Below are positions 8,947 through 17,005 of a DNA stretch of 64,000 nucleotides, one piece after another (the first letter of the stretch is position 1; each line of letters begins with the position of its first letter). Where the stretch lies: assembly GCF_012524205.1 (NCBI RefSeq), contig NZ_JABACI010000005.1, positions 434,001 to 498,000 of the forward strand. The letters run 5' to 3'. This stretch comes from Microbacterium salsuginis. Lineage in GTDB: Bacteria > Actinomycetota > Actinomycetes > Actinomycetales > Microbacteriaceae. The notes beneath the pieces are model-generated. The model searched no databases and was not told where the DNA came from. It saw nothing but the letters and a program-made list of their open reading frames with translations. A program made the position numbers and the translations under genes.

Positions 8947-9222
8947 CGCGGAAACGGGTAACGCGGTTCGCAGCAGACATCTGCATCGATCAGACAATGA
9001 CCGATGCGCGTGCCGCGGCCGAACGCATCACCTGCTCCCCGGCTCATCCCACCACGATCGCGCATGCCGGCGATAGTCGCACCGCACCCAGGCGGCACGG
9101 CGCACAATGCCACGGACCTCCAGCGCGTGTGCCCAGGACTGTTGACAAATGCCAGGTCATACGGATAATTTCCGGAGGCGATCCCGGTCTCGGGTGTTTC
9201 AACGAGGAGGTTGAGTTGGAGC

Positions 9223-9603
9223 ATGACATATAAGCGCAGGAAGACACCGCGCGTCTTGGCGGTACTCGCATTCACCGTAGTGGCACTACTCGGAGGTGCA
9301 CAGGGAGCTGCAGCCCTCGGCTGGAGTCCGGTGGTGAACTGCGCAGGAGGCGGGCAGCTATCCTGGCGCTCGTACCAAATCACCTTCTCCAACGCCGGTG
9401 GGGACACGTACGCGGGCCTAGGCTGCGGCGGAAACTCCGGCATCCAGCTCCGCTACCAGGCGTACCCCGGGGGACCCTCCTACCTCACCTCTCAGAAGCT
9501 AGTTCAGGGGTATTCGGTCTCGCTGACTCAGAGCGGAACCACGAACGGATACCACAAGGCCTACAACCACAGCGGCGTCCAAGTCGGTTCGACGAGTTCG
9601 TAA
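9223..9603 (+). CDS. Small secreted glycine-rich protein, unknown
   Basis: 126 residues. A basic n-region (MTYKRRKTPR), hydrophobic core (VLAVLAFTVVALLGGA) and AXA-type site (QGAAA) form a Sec signal peptide, leaving a mature protein of about 92 residues. The mature part has two cysteines (VNC and LGC), is rich in Gly, Ser and Tyr, and ends GYHKAYNHSGVQVGSTSS. GAGGAGG lies 12 nt before the ATG; a TTG at 9211 sits too close to it. The size and export recall actinobacterial bacteriocin-like peptides, but I see no diagnostic family motif. Ten bases separate it from the next exported-protein gene, so they form an operon. Confidence 0.7.
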   Translation: MTYKRRKTPRVLAVLAFTVVALLGGAQGAAALGWSPVVNCAGGGQLSWRSYQITFSNAGGDTYAGLGCGGNSGIQLRYQAYPGGPSYLTSQKLVQGYSVSLTQSGTTNGYHKAYNHSGVQVGSTSS

Positions 9604-9613
9604 GGAGCGAGAC

Positions 9614-10087
9614 ATGAAGAAGCGAACGATCATCGTAGGCGCGCTCCTGGCCGCGGCCGGCATCGTGACAGTCGGCGGACTGGCCGCGTCCGGTGGAGCA
9701 CTCAACCCGGAAGCAGGACCTCTGCCCGAGGGTGTGGAAGTCGTCACACAACAGGTGTACGACGACGCGTATTCGAAGTTCGAGGCGTGCATGAACGAAG
9801 GCGGTGCCACGCTTGCCGCCGAGCGCGTTGTCGGCGGTGTGCACGAATTCTCCTTCCTGGCGGAAGCGGAGCCGGTGTACGACAAGTGCTACGTCGACTT
9901 CGCACCAATCGACTTCCGGTGGCAGATCTCCAAGTCGTACGACTCCGAAACATTCATCAAGTATCGCGAGTGCCTGACGGATATCGGCATCCAGCCGGGC
10001 AAGGACGCTGACACGGTCTTGGCGCAGGTCGAGGAGAGCGACCTCGACGTCCGGAGGTGCTTCGAGGAAGACGCAGCGAACGGCTGA
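9614..10087 (+). CDS. Exported or membrane-anchored small protein, unknown
   Basis: 157 residues. KKRTIIVGALLAAAGIVTVG is an N-terminal signal or anchor helix. The rest is an acidic extracytoplasmic domain with four cysteines (EACMNEGG, DKCYVDF, YRECLTDIG, RRCFEED), spaced as two probable disulfides. A good SD (AAGGAG) lies upstream. It follows the secreted Gly-rich protein by 10 bp and is closed by a strong hairpin, so the pair is a two-gene unit. No function is known; it could be a partner or immunity factor (inference only). Confidence 0.7.
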   Translation: MKKRTIIVGALLAAAGIVTVGGLAASGGALNPEAGPLPEGVEVVTQQVYDDAYSKFEACMNEGGATLAAERVVGGVHEFSFLAEAEPVYDKCYVDFAPIDFRWQISKSYDSETFIKYRECLTDIGIQPGKDADTVLAQVEESDLDVRRCFEEDAANG

Positions 10088-10098
10088 ACTGAACACCC

Positions 10099-10138
10099 CG
10101 CTGTCCTGTCGTCCGAACTCACGGGCGACAGGACAGCG
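10099..10138 (+). terminator. Hairpin terminator of the secreted-protein pair
   Basis: CGCTGTCCTGTCG, a 14-nt loop, then CGACAGGACAGCG: a perfect 13-bp stem 11 bp after the stop of the second gene. Confidence 0.75.
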
Positions 10139-10242
10139 CATTCAAATGCGCCGGTCGTGATTACGCAGGGTCACCATTCGAAGATTTACTATTTGCGAGA
10201 GCGGCGGATGTGATGCCGTCAGGGTGCTCGCCGGAGCGCTAT

Positions 10243-10665
10243 CTAGCAGAGTGCGCTGTAGCTCTGGCCGTGTCCACCCGTCAGGGCCACGGGCTCGCTG
10301 TCTCGCGCGAGGATGGAGCGGTGGCCGATCTCGACCGCGGGATCTATCCGAGCACCAATCGAAGGAACAGCCCCCGGCCCCTCGTTGCTCACCCACGTCG
10401 CATCTAGGCCAGCGACCATTGCCATGAAGCGTTTTCGATCCTCCGGGGAGCGCCGCGCTCGATCCGGGTGGGCTCGCTCGCAGCATGTCTGCGACACGCT
10501 CGAGCCGCTGTCGGCGTTCGGTGTGTTCGGGCCACACGAGCCTCCGCAGCCAATCACGTCGTCCGGGTTGGCAAACGACAGCGGGTTCAGATCGATCCCG
10601 CAGCGCCAAACCACTTCCGGCAACCGCGTCGGGATGGATTCAGCCGAGGTGATCTCCCAACGCAA
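10243..10665 (-). pseudogene. DUF2332 family protein, frameshifted and internally deleted
   Basis: One minus-strand frame gives PEVVWRCGIDLNPLSFANPDD and, further on, MVAGLDATWVSNEGPGAVP and SEPVALTGGHGQ. These are the middle and C-terminal signatures of DUF2332 proteins. A second frame supplies the missing link DWLRRLVWPEHTERRQRLER (about 10500-10560). Reading through needs two frameshifts, and about 50-60 residues expected between RLER...RASPP and the C-terminal block are absent. The N-terminal third is also gone. Clearly a dead gene. Confidence 0.72.
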
Positions 10666-11112
10666 ACGGACTTCGCTGGACCGGCTGCCGGGAAGCCTCT
10701 TTCATGGCCAGCTGCATATAGTGGCGCTCCAAAAAAGGACCGCGTCGGAGGTTAGTGAGGAAACGGACACCACGTGTTGCCAGTAGAAGTTGCATTACCC
10801 GTTTTGCGAAGTCGGCAATCGACCTCCCCCGCACGCGGGAGGGTCCTCACGCGAGAGCTTGCAGTCGCGGCCGGGTCCATCGAGGACGCACGCCCTCGAT
10901 GCCCGGTTAGCCCGCCCTTCAGGATGCCCGGATGGATGCGCTTCTCGTTCGCATCTGAAGCGAGCATGCCCGAGACCGGTCGATCCGGCGGTACGTCGAA
11001 GCCGTCCATGGCCTACTCGGCCTCAAGTCCGATGCGGTGACGATGTCGCGCGGTTGCGGCGGCTTTGACACGGTTCGCTCGCTCACCATTGGGCTAGCGC
11101 ACCTCGACAATG
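10666..11112. other. No recognisable gene; decayed DNA
   Basis: Open frames exist on both strands, but none has a coding signature, a convincing ribosome binding site or a family motif. Fragments such as IRRYVEAVHGLLGLKSDAVT (about 10985-11045, plus strand) look like pieces of proteins but cannot be assigned. Confidence 0.5.
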
Positions 11113-11160
11113 AACAAGGCCCCGAGAACTGCGTTGTCACGCAGATCTCCGGGCCTTGTT
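11113..11160. terminator. Hairpin next to the distal att copy, probable ancestral ssrA terminator
   Basis: AACAAGGCCC and GGGCCTTGTT form a 10-bp stem around a 28-nt loop. It lies immediately outside the left copy of the ssrA 3' end. The right copy has a related hairpin at 20880-20927. The simplest reading is that this was the original ssrA terminator before the island inserted. Confidence 0.6.
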
Positions 11161-11162
11161 CC

Positions 11163-11196
11163 GTGACAGCGGCTGGTGGAGATGGGGGGAATCGAA
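11163..11196. repeat. Distal attachment-site copy of the ssrA 3' end
   Basis: 34 bp matching 20929-20962 with one mismatch (C at 11173, T at 20939). It contains the last 23 bp of tmRNA including the encoded CCA. Beyond 11196 the match stops abruptly, as expected at the edge of an integrase crossover region. Confidence 0.85.
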
Positions 11197-11315
11197 TTCT
11201 GCCGACGCCTTCGCGCCGTTTCGCGGGATCGGGCCCAGAACCGCGGAATTACACGAGTTTTCAGGCCTTCTTGAACCGTCCCGAACCGTCTGGATCGGTG
11301 CCGATTCTCCTCGAT

Positions 11316-11335
11316 TGTGGGCAAATTGTGGGCAA
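11316..11335. repeat. Probable integrase arm-type site, left end
   Basis: TGTGGGCAAATTGTGGGCAA, itself two tandem copies of TGTGGGCAA, is identical to 20830-20849. The match extends imperfectly ~15 bp upstream. It lies 120 bp inside the left att copy, a position typical of arm-type binding sites. Confidence 0.6.
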
Positions 11336-11553
11336 ATCGGATGCCGCGCCTCCCCCGCCTGCTCAGATTGCGGTGCTCCGACAATCGGCCGAGTCAGTGT
11401 GTCGGGACCGTCGCAGTGCCCGGCGTCGAGCGGTTGCTAAGCGCAGCGCGCAGCGCGGAGTCTGCAAAGAGCGAGCGGCGGGAACGGAGCCGGGTCCGAC
11501 CACTATCCTCTCGCCGTCGGAGCACGCATCGAGGGGTCCTCGCAGTTTCGTCG

Positions 11554-12138
11554 CTAGAGTTCGATCGGTCCTGGCGAGGGGACCTCGTCCGGCAACCCGG
11601 CGTCGAGGATGGAGGCGACCATCTTCACGGCGCGGTCCGAAAGCGCATCTCCCGGATAGAAGTCTTCGTAGAGCTCTTCGGCTTCATCGAGTGTCGTGAC
11701 GTCGCACAGTCGCAGGAGCTGGCGGATGTCGTTCGTATCGCGACCGGGCCGGTTGGCGCGCAGCTTCATCGCCAGCATCGCTTCCTTCGCCGCAACCTGG
11801 ATAACGATGCCGTCGTGGTCGTAGATGGTCTCGCACTCGACCGGCCTGCGGCCGAGCGTCGGAAGCGCATCAGCCTTTTCGACGTCGAAGTTCAGCCAGC
11901 CTGGATCCCACCCGCGGGACTGAGCCACCTTCGCGGCAGCCGCTGTGACTTCGTCGTCGCTTCCCGGATCGATGTGGAGCGAGTCGAGATCCTGCGTCGT
12001 GCCACGGTCGAAGTAGCGGAGCGCCAGGGCAGCTCCACCGACGATCCGGATACCTGCGACCTGGTGAGAGGCGCGCAGCTCCGTGATGAGCGCCCTGAGC
12101 CCGTCGAGGATGTCCTCTCGGCCGAGAGTCGTCGCCAT
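11554..12138 (-). CDS. Nucleotidyltransferase-fold toxin (DUF6036/AbiEii-like)
   Basis: A 194-residue protein. IRIVGGAALALRYFDRGTTQ followed by DLDSLHI is the glycine pair and Asp-x-Asp catalytic core of the minimal nucleotidyltransferase fold used by AbiEii/MenA-like toxins and DUF6036 proteins. KEAMLAMKLRANRPGRDTND is the conserved C-terminal KxxAxK block. These toxins transfer nucleotides to tRNA or other targets and arrest growth. It starts 2 bp after the stop of the HTH antitoxin-like gene, an operon organisation typical of this class. The target is not deducible. Confidence 0.72.
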   Translation of the reverse strand: MATTLGREDILDGLRALITELRASHQVAGIRIVGGAALALRYFDRGTTQDLDSLHIDPGSDDEVTAAAAKVAQSRGWDPGWLNFDVEKADALPTLGRRPVECETIYDHDGIVIQVAAKEAMLAMKLRANRPGRDTNDIRQLLRLCDVTTLDEAEELYEDFYPGDALSDRAVKMVASILDAGLPDEVPSPGPIEL

Positions 12139-12140
12139 GC

Positions 12141-12713
12141 TTAGACGCTCGCGAAAGTGTCACGCCAGACGAGCACGCCGCGCTCGGCGAACTCGTCGGG
12201 CACTTCCGACGTGGGCGGAGTCGGGTCGGCCGGATCGACCTCGAGCGTCGCGGGCGCATGGAGATATCGGCTCGGATCTGACACCCACTCAGGCGCCGGG
12301 AGACCTTCCTCGCGCAGACGCCAGGCGACAAGGCCGGCGAGCGCGGCATCCCACACTTGATGCTGCGTCGATGCCGGCTCGGCGAGTCCGAGAATTCCTC
12401 GCACCAGTCCTCGCTCGGCCAGCAGGTTGTCGTTGAGCTGCAGGAGCGCACGGAGAGCGCGGTCCTTATCGCCCTCAGCCAGCCGACGCCGGATCTCGTC
12501 AGCCGCAGTCGCCGCGTCGTCGCGCTGGGTAGGCGCGGAGTACAGCCGATGCCCCGCGCCTGCGAGCAGTCGCTCTACCGTGGCGAACTCCGTATCGCGG
12601 CCGCCCTCAGATTTGGAAACACGGCTCTGATCGATGCGAGTGCGCTCTGCGAGTTGCTTTTGCGTGAGTCGCCGACTTTTGCGAGCGGCGCGGATGAGCG
12701 TTGAAGCAGTCAT
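12141..12713 (-). CDS. XRE-type HTH antitoxin partner
   Basis: 190 residues. An N-terminal Cro/C1-type HTH (RAARKSRRLTQKQLAERTRI ... VSKSEGG, residues ~8-40) is followed by a helical domain that probably contacts the toxin. The GGAGGG ribosome site is well spaced from ATG 12713, and a perfect dyad (12733-12750) sits just upstream in the promoter. The first-gene position, HTH and dyad support an autoregulating antitoxin for the nucleotidyltransferase downstream. Confidence 0.78.
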   Translation of the reverse strand: MTASTLIRAARKSRRLTQKQLAERTRIDQSRVSKSEGGRDTEFATVERLLAGAGHRLYSAPTQRDDAATAADEIRRRLAEGDKDRALRALLQLNDNLLAERGLVRGILGLAEPASTQHQVWDAALAGLVAWRLREEGLPAPEWVSDPSRYLHAPATLEVDPADPTPPTSEVPDEFAERGVLVWRDTFASV

Positions 12714-12732
12714 TGCACCCTCCGATCAGCAG

Positions 12733-12750
12733 TATGACTTCAGAGTCATA
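12733..12750. promoter_or_regulatory. Operator palindrome of the toxin-antitoxin operon
   Basis: TATGACT-TCAG-AGTCATA: perfect 7-bp arms 20 bp before the antitoxin start. TAGAAT, a possible -10 box on the minus strand, adjoins it. Binding by the HTH antitoxin is inferred. Confidence 0.65.
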
Positions 12751-12851
12751 TTCTACCCCCTAGTCCGCTGCGCCGCCCGCAAAGCTGTCGCCTCAGGACG
12801 ACGAACCAACACCCCGGCCGACAACCCCGTCGGCTGGCGACGCGTGACTCT

Positions 12852-13325
12852 CTAGCTCTTGTCGGCGACGCCGCGCTTGCTCAGCGCTTGGCGGCTGAGG
12901 CCCGTGCGCATCGCCAGTGAAGACCAGGGCACGCCTTGATCGCGCAGGTCTGCGATGAGCGAGTCGCGCTCGCGCAGTAGCTTGGCTTCCTCTCGATGAA
13001 GCTGGACGAGAGATTCCGACAGATCGCGGAGGCGGCGGAGGTCCGCTTGCTGAGCGCGCTTCTTCTCCCATGGCGTCGCCGATGGACCCTTCGCCCGCGG
13101 TGTCGGACGTACTGTTTCCGCGACGCGAGTCTCCCCGTCCGGCAGGGGCCCGGGTCGCCGAAACGAACTGCCACCCGGAACGCCGACTACCGGCGATGGC
13201 GCCGGTGAGTCGCGTTCCACTAGTCCGGCAGGTGCGGGAGTAGTGGGGCTCGGGTCGCTCTCCACGACAACGGCGGCAGCGTGTTCCGCCGCGACTTTCC
13301 GCTGTTTGTAGCGCCCGCGAGTCAT
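12852..13325 (-). CDS. Small HTH protein with disordered N-terminal half, unknown
   Basis: 157 residues from ATG 13325 (MTRGRYKQRK). The first ~80 residues are rich in Pro, Ser and Val without motifs. A coiled-coil-like stretch (LRRLRDLSESLVQLHREEAK, ~105-125) is followed by a C-terminal HTH, PWSSLAMRTGLSRQALSKR, resembling the resolvase-type or RNA polymerase sigma-4-like helix pair. It probably binds DNA in the island. No family assignment. Confidence 0.6.
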   Translation of the reverse strand: MTRGRYKQRKVAAEHAAAVVVESDPSPTTPAPAGLVERDSPAPSPVVGVPGGSSFRRPGPLPDGETRVAETVRPTPRAKGPSATPWEKKRAQQADLRRLRDLSESLVQLHREEAKLLRERDSLIADLRDQGVPWSSLAMRTGLSRQALSKRGVADKS

Positions 13326-13598
13326 GCAACCAGGTTGACACGCGATCGCACTCGGTTCAAGGGGTCGCAGGCTGCCCACAGAAAGTGCCTGCGTGCATTG
13401 CGCTTCTGTTTGTCTTCAGTTCTTGGCGTGCTCGCTGGCCTTCCGTCGAGGGGTCATCTCCCGCGCTCGTTGCGGGACGTCGGCGCGCAAGTGGATCGGG
13501 CGGGGTAATCGGGCATCTCCCGGTCTTTGACTGCCCGAGGCTGGTCACACCAATCGCTCACGCTCCTCGACCGAGCTGGGGGCCACTACGGTGAGGCC

Positions 13599-13811
13599 AT
13601 GAAGAGTTGGGCGCGGGTGATCGCTCGGGAGCGCGTGTTGAGCACACATCGGGACGCGGACGCCCACGACGTCGACGATGCGCCGCGGCCCTTGAACGCC
13701 AAGGATCGACGCATCATCGCATGGACGATCGCCCTGATCATCGTCGGCGGGTACGTCATCTGGCAGTTGCTCGGCCTCTGGACCGCAAAAGACGCTGTGC
13801 CGCCGTCATGA
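13599..13811 (+). CDS. Small single-TM protein, unknown
   Basis: 70 residues: a charged N-terminus, then one hydrophobic helix (IIAWTIALIIVGGYVIWQLL, ~39-58) and a short polar tail. GTGAGG precedes the ATG. It is probably an inner-membrane protein with a cytoplasmic N-terminus. It may be coupled to the next gene, which starts 31 bp downstream. Confidence 0.55.
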   Translation: MKSWARVIARERVLSTHRDADAHDVDDAPRPLNAKDRRIIAWTIALIIVGGYVIWQLLGLWTAKDAVPPS

Positions 13812-13841
13812 CTGATCACACCACCGGCGGGCGCGACAATC

Positions 13842-14084
13842 GTGGGAGAACCTCGGATCGACCGCCAGCCCTACCGGGCCACAACGTATGTGACAGTTCG
13901 TCCGGCGGAGGGTCAGAAAGCTCATCAACTCGTCGAACAGATGGGGTTATCTGAGCAGCCGATTCAGATCGGCCCCACACCTCTCGACTGGCGGCCTGTG
14001 TGGGTTTACAGCAGACCCGTGCCGGACGGTGTCGAGCTGCGGCTGGTTTACTTGCGAGACCCCGGCGACCTGATCACGCCGTAG
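13842..14084 (+). CDS. Small hypothetical protein
   Basis: 80 residues beginning at GTG. It alternates beta-like stretches (TTYVTVRPAEG, WRPVWVYSRPV, GVELRLVYLRDP), which suggest a compact beta sheet. No ribosome site is obvious, so it may be translated by coupling to the preceding small membrane protein. No family is recognised. Confidence 0.5.
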   Translation: MGEPRIDRQPYRATTYVTVRPAEGQKAHQLVEQMGLSEQPIQIGPTPLDWRPVWVYSRPVPDGVELRLVYLRDPGDLITP

Positions 14085-14247
14085 TGCGTATTGGCGTCCA
14101 GCCTGGGTTCGGACAGCAGTGCGAAGCATGGTCGCCCGAGGAAGGACCGGCTTGCAGACGCCGAGCTTTGGGGGGCTAGCAAGCGGATCTCTGACTGGCG
14201 AACGGGTTAACATGAGGCACTCGCTCGTAGGAACCGGAGTCGCGGAC

Positions 14248-14841
14248 TTGACCAGACCATTCATGACGGACCCGGCGCTACTGGAGTCGCTCGATGGCCA
14301 GCAGTATCTGGTTCTTCGACCGGAGGATGAGATCGAGACGTTCTGGGACGTGAGCAGGGAGTCTCTGCGGGAGTCGATCGCACAACCCGTTAGCTATCCC
14401 CATACAGGTCACGTCACTCTTCGGGGTTTCTTAGAGCCGGACCGCGTCGACGAGCTGAAGGCGGCCCTCACAACCTGGGCTCAGGTCCAGCCCCCGATCG
14501 AACTGAAGGTCGTCGGCATCGACGGCTTTCCGCCCCCTTTCCAAATTGTCCATGCGGAGCTCAAGCGAACCTCATCGCTTGTTTCGGCGTACGCGGGCCT
14601 GACGTCACTACTTGATTCGACTGACTTTCACCGGATCGGCGAGCTACCACTCGAAGACTGGGTTTTCCATATGTCCCTCATCTATGCCGGCGGCCTCGAT
14701 GAGGTGAGTTGGGCGAGGATCTATGACCGCTGTCGAAGAGTCCTCGAACAGCGGCCAGCGGAGACCATTACGAGCGCGGACTTCGTCTGGTATACGGACG
14801 GCGCCGAGCATGTGGAGCGACTCATGTTTGCCGCCAAGTAG
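14248..14841 (+). CDS. 2H phosphoesterase-like protein
   Basis: About 197 residues. Two His-x-Ser/Thr-hydrophobic motifs, HVTLRGF (His ~55) and HMSLIYA (His ~141), are spaced as in the 2H/LigT cyclic phosphodiesterase superfamily, with a FPPPFQI loop between. Such enzymes act on 2'-5' or cyclic nucleotide phosphodiesters in RNA repair or in degradation of signalling oligonucleotides. The start is uncertain. TTG 14248 has GGAG 8 bp upstream, while ATG 14212 and ATG 14263 are alternatives with weaker sites. It lies inside the ssrA island. Function inferred from motifs only. Confidence 0.65.
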   Translation: MTRPFMTDPALLESLDGQQYLVLRPEDEIETFWDVSRESLRESIAQPVSYPHTGHVTLRGFLEPDRVDELKAALTTWAQVQPPIELKVVGIDGFPPPFQIVHAELKRTSSLVSAYAGLTSLLDSTDFHRIGELPLEDWVFHMSLIYAGGLDEVSWARIYDRCRRVLEQRPAETITSADFVWYTDGAEHVERLMFAAK

Positions 14842-14899
14842 GCGTACGGATGGACCGGCCCGCTATTGGACCGGCCTTCGCGCAACGAGTTCCTGTCTG

Positions 14900-15460
14900 T
14901 TACTCCCGGATGTTTCGCCGGGCGGACGACGGATTGCGCGGCTTGTTGAGTGCGACCCAGTACCGCTCAAACGTGCCGGACGTGTTTTCCAGGACTCCGC
15001 CTGCGCTCAAGATAGTCCGCCGTGACGCCGGGTTATCGCTTTCGCAGACGAGGAGTGCCCTGGTGATGCCCCGCTGTTGGGCTTGATAGAGGCAAAGCTC
15101 CAGAGCCGCCGTCGCGACACCTCGGCCACGCTCAGAGGGTCGGATTCCGTATCCGACGTGGCCACCATCGGCGAGGAGGACGTCGTTCAGCTCATGGCGA
15201 AGGTGAATTGACCCCAGAACATAGGACGGATCCACGTCGTCCACGATCCACCACACTGTGGCCGGCACGAATCCACCTTGGCCTTCGGTGCGCTGCCGGA
15301 TCTCACGGTTCAGCCAGCGATCAAAGGCGTCTGGGAACCGTAGTTCCTGGGCATCGAACCCGAACGTCGAGAAGCCGTGGAGAACCGCCCCGCCGAACTC
15401 ATCGATCGCGTCGACCCACGAGGGCCAGCGTGATCGATCGGGCAACACAAGCGAAATCAT
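14900..15460 (-). CDS. GNAT family N-acetyltransferase
   Basis: A 186-residue acetyltransferase. GHVGYGIRPSERGRGVATAA is motif A (acetyl-CoA pyrophosphate loop Q/RxxGxG/A), and RALLVCESDNPASRRTILSA is motif B. Start ATG 15460 begins MISLVLPDRS; the longer open frame upstream is not supported. The acceptor substrate is unknown. It is convergent with the 2H phosphoesterase-like gene within the island. Confidence 0.85.
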   Translation of the reverse strand: MISLVLPDRSRWPSWVDAIDEFGGAVLHGFSTFGFDAQELRFPDAFDRWLNREIRQRTEGQGGFVPATVWWIVDDVDPSYVLGSIHLRHELNDVLLADGGHVGYGIRPSERGRGVATAALELCLYQAQQRGITRALLVCESDNPASRRTILSAGGVLENTSGTFERYWVALNKPRNPSSARRNIRE

Positions 15461-15509
15461 GTGGAAAGTGTATGGACCGTGTTGTATGGGACGCGCGCGG
15501 CGGGACCGG

Positions 15510-15800
15510 TCAACGGTCGGTTCGGTACGCCGTTTCCCAGTACTGGAAGGTGATGGTGTCGTGGGGAAGCGCGCGCTGGACCTCGTCGTACAGGCGGCGA
15601 CCTTCCGCCTCGTGCGCAACCGCTGTCGCCTCATCAGGCCAGCCGTGCTGCCAATCGAACAGCTGCTCGAACTGTGTCGACCATGCGCGCACCTCGCGCT
15701 CGAGGTCGCTAGGTAGCAGCGGTTCATCATCGCCACACGCGCCATCGTCTCCCCAGAACGGCCGCGGGGCACCATAGTCATTCATGAACCGATACCGCAT
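15510..15800 (-). CDS. Hypothetical acidic protein
   Basis: About 96 residues from ATG 15800 (MRYRFMNDYGAPRPFW). A GTG at 15890 would add 30 residues but has no ribosome site. It is rich in Asp/Glu and Trp, with a helical C-terminal half. It resembles the small acidic proteins of unknown function frequent on actinobacterial islands, but no motif assigns it. It lies 49 bp upstream of the GNAT gene on the same strand. Confidence 0.55.
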   Translation of the reverse strand: MRYRFMNDYGAPRPFWGDDGACGDDEPLLPSDLEREVRAWSTQFEQLFDWQHGWPDEATAVAHEAEGRRLYDEVQRALPHDTITFQYWETAYRTDR

Positions 15801-15938
15801 ATGCCATTCTCTATCGGTCGCCGCTATCGCCGCTTGATTCGAAGGGTTCAGGCGCAGCCCTTCCCTGGACCCCCAGTTACTCAGCCTCACGTCGGCGCGC
15901 TCGGCGACCGGTGACCGGGCGGCACCTGCCTGGTGCCG

Positions 15939-16643
15939 TCAGTCGGCGCGGGTGGTGTCCCGGCCGCGAGTTACTACTTCGATGTTGATGTGCGGTAGTT
16001 CGTCGCGATTGACCACGACGGTGACGAGGGTGTCGCCGATTGGGGCTCCAATGGCGAATACGTGCGGGTCTGTGTCGATGCGCACGGCCTGTCGGTCGAT
16101 GCCGTCGACGCGGAGAGTCGCGTCCCGTTGGACGCTGATTGCTGTCACGTCAGGGGCGGGTGGGAGGCTGCCGATCGAGCCAATAAGGCCGCGCTCGACG
16201 CGGAACTGATTCATCAAAATGTAGTTGGTGTGGTCGACGAGGACTTCATCGATGGACGGCGTAGCAGCATCGCGGTACCAGGAGGTACGAATCGCCTCCC
16301 ACAGCATTGGGTATCTCTGCAGATCTAGCTGCCGGAGATACCATGCGGGCAGTGGCCACGGGGGCCGCTGTTCCAACGCCTCGCGGATCGGATCGTCGAG
16401 CTCTGCGAAGTTGGCCGGGTCGGAACGGTTCGCAGGATTGCGAAACAGCACGTATGTGAGACCGACATGGCCATCCCTGGTACCGGCGGCGTCGCTGCCG
16501 CTGCCGGATCCCGACGGGTCCATCTCTTCCAAACCCGATTGCGGCGCGAGGCCGAACACGCGGAACGGCATCGCATTGATGCGTTCCCACTGCTCGGCCA
16601 CTGGGTCGGGAGAATCCTCCGATATCCTTCCGGCGAAGCGCAT
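15939..16643 (-). CDS. Hypothetical protein
   Basis: 234 residues, with no signal peptide or membrane segment. The N-terminal half is largely helical (WYLRQLDLQRYPMLWEAI). The C-terminal ~80 residues alternate strands (TAISVQRDATLRVDGIDRQA ... TLVTVVVNRDELPHINIEVV), suggesting a separate beta domain. Start ATG 16643 has no strong SD. I recognise no family. Confidence 0.6.
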   Translation of the reverse strand: MRFAGRISEDSPDPVAEQWERINAMPFRVFGLAPQSGLEEMDPSGSGSGSDAAGTRDGHVGLTYVLFRNPANRSDPANFAELDDPIREALEQRPPWPLPAWYLRQLDLQRYPMLWEAIRTSWYRDAATPSIDEVLVDHTNYILMNQFRVERGLIGSIGSLPPAPDVTAISVQRDATLRVDGIDRQAVRIDTDPHVFAIGAPIGDTLVTVVVNRDELPHINIEVVTRGRDTTRAD

Positions 16644-17005
16644 GACACTGAGTATGCGTCAGCGCAGACGTCTACCACCACGTCAAGACGTCTGCTCTGG
16701 AACATCCAACGTGCGATCTGCCGATGAGGCTCACAGCCGCGCGATTACGGACCCTGCATCGCCCGTCTGATACCTTCGGCGGCTGGAGCTGGGAATCTGC
16801 GTGGGGAAGCGGTCACTGTGAGGCTGCCGCTGGCATCGTCTGGGTGGCTTACGCTCTTGCCAGGGTGGGATTATCCCCTCGCCGAATCGGTGGATTCGTC
16901 TCAATGCCGAACGCAGCGCAGCTGGAGCAACTGGAGCACGGCGGTCCTGACGGATTCTCTTGGTGCTCATTTGGACGAACCGGTTGATTCCGGGCATGTA
17001 TCGGT
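16644..17005. other. Gene-free spacer between divergent island genes
   Basis: 362 bp with no coding signature on either strand. It must hold the promoters of the divergent hypothetical gene and of the membrane-regulator/sigma operon, but I cannot pick them out. ACGTCTACCACCACGTC at about 16667 is the only repeat-like feature noticed. Confidence 0.5.

Noticed and set aside
9223-9603. Lactococcin 972-type bacteriocin
   Set aside because: Size and export fit loosely, but the motif order and the absence of a partner ABC/immunity membrane protein do not support that family.
10313-10786. A 157-codon plus-strand frame in the decayed zone
   Set aside because: It is antisense to DUF2332 remnants that show clear family motifs; it has no ribosome site and no recognisable protein features.
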